A stretch of DNA of 7,133 nucleotides from Psychrobacter sp. (GTDB taxonomy: Bacteria > Pseudomonadota > Gammaproteobacteria > Pseudomonadales > Moraxellaceae): positions 1 to 7,133 of the forward strand of contig JAAXIL010000031.1 in the NCBI GenBank assembly GCA_012270355.1, given 5' to 3'. This document shows positions 5,507 to 7,133 of this stretch, piece by piece; position 1 is the first letter of the stretch; each line of letters starts with the position of its first letter. The translations under genes were made by a program, and so were the position numbers. Under the pieces are notes generated by a model. The model saw only the letters and a list, made by a program, of their open reading frames with translations, had not been told where the DNA came from and searched no databases.

Positions 5507-6010
5507 ATGACAATCGAACCGTGGCATTGGTTGGTGTTTGGGATGGTGCTGGTCATCGCCGAGATGTTCATACCCACCTTCGCAAGTCTATGGTTTGGCA
5601 CGGCTGCTATTTTAGTGGCAGGCTTGGCGTGGCTTCTGCCCATGTCCTTGTTTTGGCAAGTCATGATTTGGCTGATTTTATCGGTGATATTGCTGGTGGC
5701 TTGGTTTCGATTTATCAAACCCCGTGCCATTGATCGCACCAAAGCAGGGCTGGGCGGCTCGGCGATTATTGGCGAAACCGGCATGATTATTGTTGCTCCT
5801 TATATAACGGATAATACCGTACAGGCGGGCAAGGTGCGATTTAGTACGCCAAAGCTTGGGTCAGATGAGTGGTTTTGTCGCACAGAAGATGAGATGTTAG
5901 AAGTAGGCGAGCGAGTGGTAGTCACAGACATCATCGGCAATGAGCTTTTGGTAACTCGTGCCAAACGCTTGAACACGGTAAAGGTTGAACAACATTCCAT
6001 TCAAAATTAA
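5507..6010 (+). CDS. NfeD-family membrane protein (short type), partner of the SPFH protein
   Basis: Short NfeD proteins are inner-membrane proteins encoded next to stomatin/SPFH genes and thought to act with them in membrane quality control or microdomain organisation; E. coli YbbK with QmcA is the model pair. The 167 residues start with a short amphipathic end, then hydrophobic segments at about 7-24, 28-46 and 50-68, followed by basic residues (FIKPRAIDRTK) that place the next part in the cytoplasm. From about 84 to 155 lies a soluble beta-rich domain (GETGMIIV, AGKVRF, DEWFCRTED, GERVVVTDIIGNELLV), the OB-fold of NfeD. The long protease domain of large NfeD proteins is absent. The start is fixed by GGAGA at 5496-5500, six bases before the ATG. 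The SPFH gene follows after 41 bases, so the two are probably one operon. Family assignment is firm; the precise cell role is known only by analogy. Confidence 0.9.
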   Translation: MTIEPWHWLVFGMVLVIAEMFIPTFASLWFGTAAILVAGLAWLLPMSLFWQVMIWLILSVILLVAWFRFIKPRAIDRTKAGLGGSAIIGETGMIIVAPYITDNTVQAGKVRFSTPKLGSDEWFCRTEDEMLEVGERVVVTDIIGNELLVTRAKRLNTVKVEQHSIQN

Positions 6011-6051
6011 AGTTTGCATATAAAAAAAATAGAACTGGCAGGGAGAAGAAA

Positions 6052-6912
6052 ATGAACGGTATCAGCATTGTGATGTTAGTGATTGTGGCTTTGGTGGTGT
6101 TCACGGTCTATAAAGGGGTGCGGATTGTGCCCCAAGGCTACAAATGGATCGTGCAGCGGCTGGGTAAATATCAACAAACGCTAGAGCCTGGGCTAAATAT
6201 CATTATCCCTTATGTGGACGACGTGGCATATAAGGTGACTACCAAAGACATCGTGCTTGATATTCCTTCGCAAGAGGTCATCACACGAGACAATGTGGTC
6301 ATCATTGCCAATGCAGTGGCATACATTAACATTGTGCAACCAGAACGAGCCGTCTATGGCATTGAAGATTATGAACTGGGTATCCGCAATTTGGTGCAAA
6401 CATCCCTTCGCTCAATCATTGGTGAAATGGATTTGGACAACGCATTATCCAGCCGTGAAGAAATCAAAGCGTTACTGAAAAATTCGATTTCTGAAGACAT
6501 TGCCGATTGGGGTATTACGCTAAAAACCGTTGAAATTCAAGACATTAACCCGTCCAGCACCATGCAAATGGCGATGGAAGAGCAGGCGGCGGCAGAGCGA
6601 CAACGTCGTGCCACGGTCACCCGAGCCGACGGACAGAAACAAGCGGCAATTTTGGAGGCAGATGGACGGTTGGAAGCCTCTCGCCGTGACGCACAGGCTC
6701 AAGTGGTGCTTGCCAAAGGGTCGGAGCAGTCCATCCGCTTAATCACTGAAGCGATGGGCGACGAAGAAATGCCTGTGGTATATTTGCTGGGTGAGCAATA
6801 TATCAATGCCATGAAGGAGTTAGCAGAGTCAGACAACGCCAAAACTGTGGTGTTGCCTGCCGATATTTTAAGCACGGTGAAGGGCATGGTGGGCGATAAG
6901 TTTAAGGTTTAG
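6052..6912 (+). CDS. SPFH/stomatin-family membrane protein (QmcA-like)
   Basis: SPFH proteins are anchored in the inner membrane by an N-terminal helix and form large oligomers that organise membrane zones or regulate proteases. This 286-residue protein has a hydrophobic anchor at 5-20, then the conserved start of the stomatin domain (VRIVPQGYKWIVQRLGKY at 23-40, LEPGLNIIIPYVDDV at 44-58) and the strongly conserved LDIPSQEVITRDNV (69-82). It continues through RSIIGEMDLDNALSSRE (120-136) and WGI..KTVEIQDI (153-165). Residues 171-225 are rich in Glu, Ala, Arg and Gln and should form the coiled-coil oligomer helix. The C-terminal part (226-286) is the hydrophobic segment typical of stomatin relatives. 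It is slightly shorter than E. coli QmcA (305 residues). AGGGAG at 6040-6045, six bases before the ATG, fixes the start. It follows the NfeD gene by 41 bases, the usual arrangement. Confidence 0.93.
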   Translation: MNGISIVMLVIVALVVFTVYKGVRIVPQGYKWIVQRLGKYQQTLEPGLNIIIPYVDDVAYKVTTKDIVLDIPSQEVITRDNVVIIANAVAYINIVQPERAVYGIEDYELGIRNLVQTSLRSIIGEMDLDNALSSREEIKALLKNSISEDIADWGITLKTVEIQDINPSSTMQMAMEEQAAAERQRRATVTRADGQKQAAILEADGRLEASRRDAQAQVVLAKGSEQSIRLITEAMGDEEMPVVYLLGEQYINAMKELAESDNAKTVVLPADILSTVKGMVGDKFKV

Positions 6913-6954
6913 CTAACAAGTATGGATGAACTAAAGACCGAAATGTCAGCATGT

Positions 6955-6990
6955 TTTTAAGCATTTAACCTGCAAGGAAGCAGCTTAAAA
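6955..6990. repeat. Inverted repeat after the SPFH gene
   Basis: TTTTAAGC (6955-6962) and GCTTAAAA (6983-6990) are perfect 8-bp complements with a 20-base loop, inside which CTGC (6970-6973) and GCAG (6980-6983) could pair as an alternative small hairpin. It lies 42 bases after the SPFH stop. No T-run follows on the plus strand (a TTTTT at 6954-6958 precedes it), so it is at best a weak terminator for the nfeD-SPFH unit. Apart from this and the promoter listed next, the 150-base gap shows nothing else recognisable. Confidence 0.4.
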
Positions 6991-6991
6991 G

Positions 6992-7020
6992 TTGTTATCT
7001 GCCAATCCATCACTTATGAT
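6992..7020 (+). promoter_or_regulatory. Predicted sigma-70 promoter of comM
   Basis: TTGTTA (6992-6997) and TATGAT (7015-7020) are separated by the optimal 17 bases; four of six and five of six bases match consensus. Transcription would start near 7027, giving a leader of about 36 bases with AGGA at 7053-7056, six bases before the ATG. Confidence 0.6.
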
Positions 7021-7062
7021 AAAAGTTTTTTGGTATCGAAACAGAAGCATTCAGGAAACCTT

Positions 7063-7133
7063 ATGTCATTTGCCCAAGTCAATACCCGCTCAGTGGTGGG
7101 ATTACATGCCCCTAAGGTGATGGTAGAAGTGCA
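7063..7133 (+). CDS. comM: ComM/YifB family Mg-chelatase-like AAA+ helicase (first 23 codons, runs off right edge)
   Basis: ComM is a hexameric AAA+ helicase that promotes branch migration when incoming single-stranded DNA is integrated during natural transformation; the E. coli member is YifB. Only MSFAQVNTRSVVGLHAPKVMVEV is visible, but this matches the very conserved family start (E. coli MSLSIVHTRAALGVNAPPITVEV), the N-terminal Lon-protease-like fold strand. The start is supported by AGGA six bases upstream and a good promoter. The AAA+ ATPase motifs lie beyond the edge, so intactness cannot be judged. Confidence 0.8.
   Translation, partial: MSFAQVNTRSVVGLHAPKVMVEV

Noticed and set aside
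5494..5733. Plus-strand open frame starting 13 bases before the NfeD gene
   Set aside because: Its ATG overlaps the NfeD ribosome binding site and its protein is an out-of-frame reading of NfeD with no hydrophobic pattern of its own.
1..7133. CRISPR arrays, tRNA or rRNA genes, insertion sequences, phage genes and riboswitches
   Set aside because: No regularly spaced repeats, transposase or integrase-like proteins, or recognisable structured RNA genes were seen on either strand.

Overview
The window reads as a chromosomal stretch from a gammaproteobacterium of the family Moraxellaceae, most likely Moraxella or a close relative. This is inferred from the protein sequences (for example the LptF segment HEMAVLNGSGVSR and the GlmU and PepA sequences) and from the divergent lptF / pepA-holC arrangement, which I recall from Acinetobacter relatives. 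No marker gene is present to settle the genus. Most of the DNA is housekeeping core. No phage, transposase, CRISPR array, rRNA or tRNA was seen.

Layout: on the minus strand, the 5' part of lptF (lipopolysaccharide export permease) runs off the left edge. A short divergent intergenic region separates it from pepA (M17 leucyl aminopeptidase). Next is holC (chi subunit of DNA polymerase III). Its full-length reading frame from an ATG at 2268 is interrupted by an in-frame TAA at codon 15, so it is annotated as a pseudogene or gene with a disrupted 5' end. A 66-codon gene with antitoxin-like features but no toxin next to it follows, then glmU (bifunctional UDP-GlcNAc synthesis enzyme).

A 257-base intergenic region after glmU holds a perfect dyad, repeated GTAACA/TGTTAC words, a good promoter and a bulged hairpin. 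It leads into a gene for a small 8-strand-type outer membrane beta-barrel protein that ends in a clear intrinsic terminator. A two-gene unit follows, encoding an NfeD-family membrane protein and a stomatin/SPFH protein. The right edge carries a good promoter and the first 23 codons of comM (YifB family).

Functionally, lptF, glmU and the barrel protein concern the cell envelope, the NfeD/SPFH pair membrane organisation, pepA peptide turnover, holC replication and comM natural transformation. The observations most worth checking are the stop codon in holC and a serine-rich segment in glmU bounded by a perfect 14-bp inverted repeat that spans exactly 81 bp (27 codons). After those come the orphan antitoxin-like gene and the dyad-rich leader of the outer membrane protein gene. 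I did not find convincing evidence of a novel multi-gene system.
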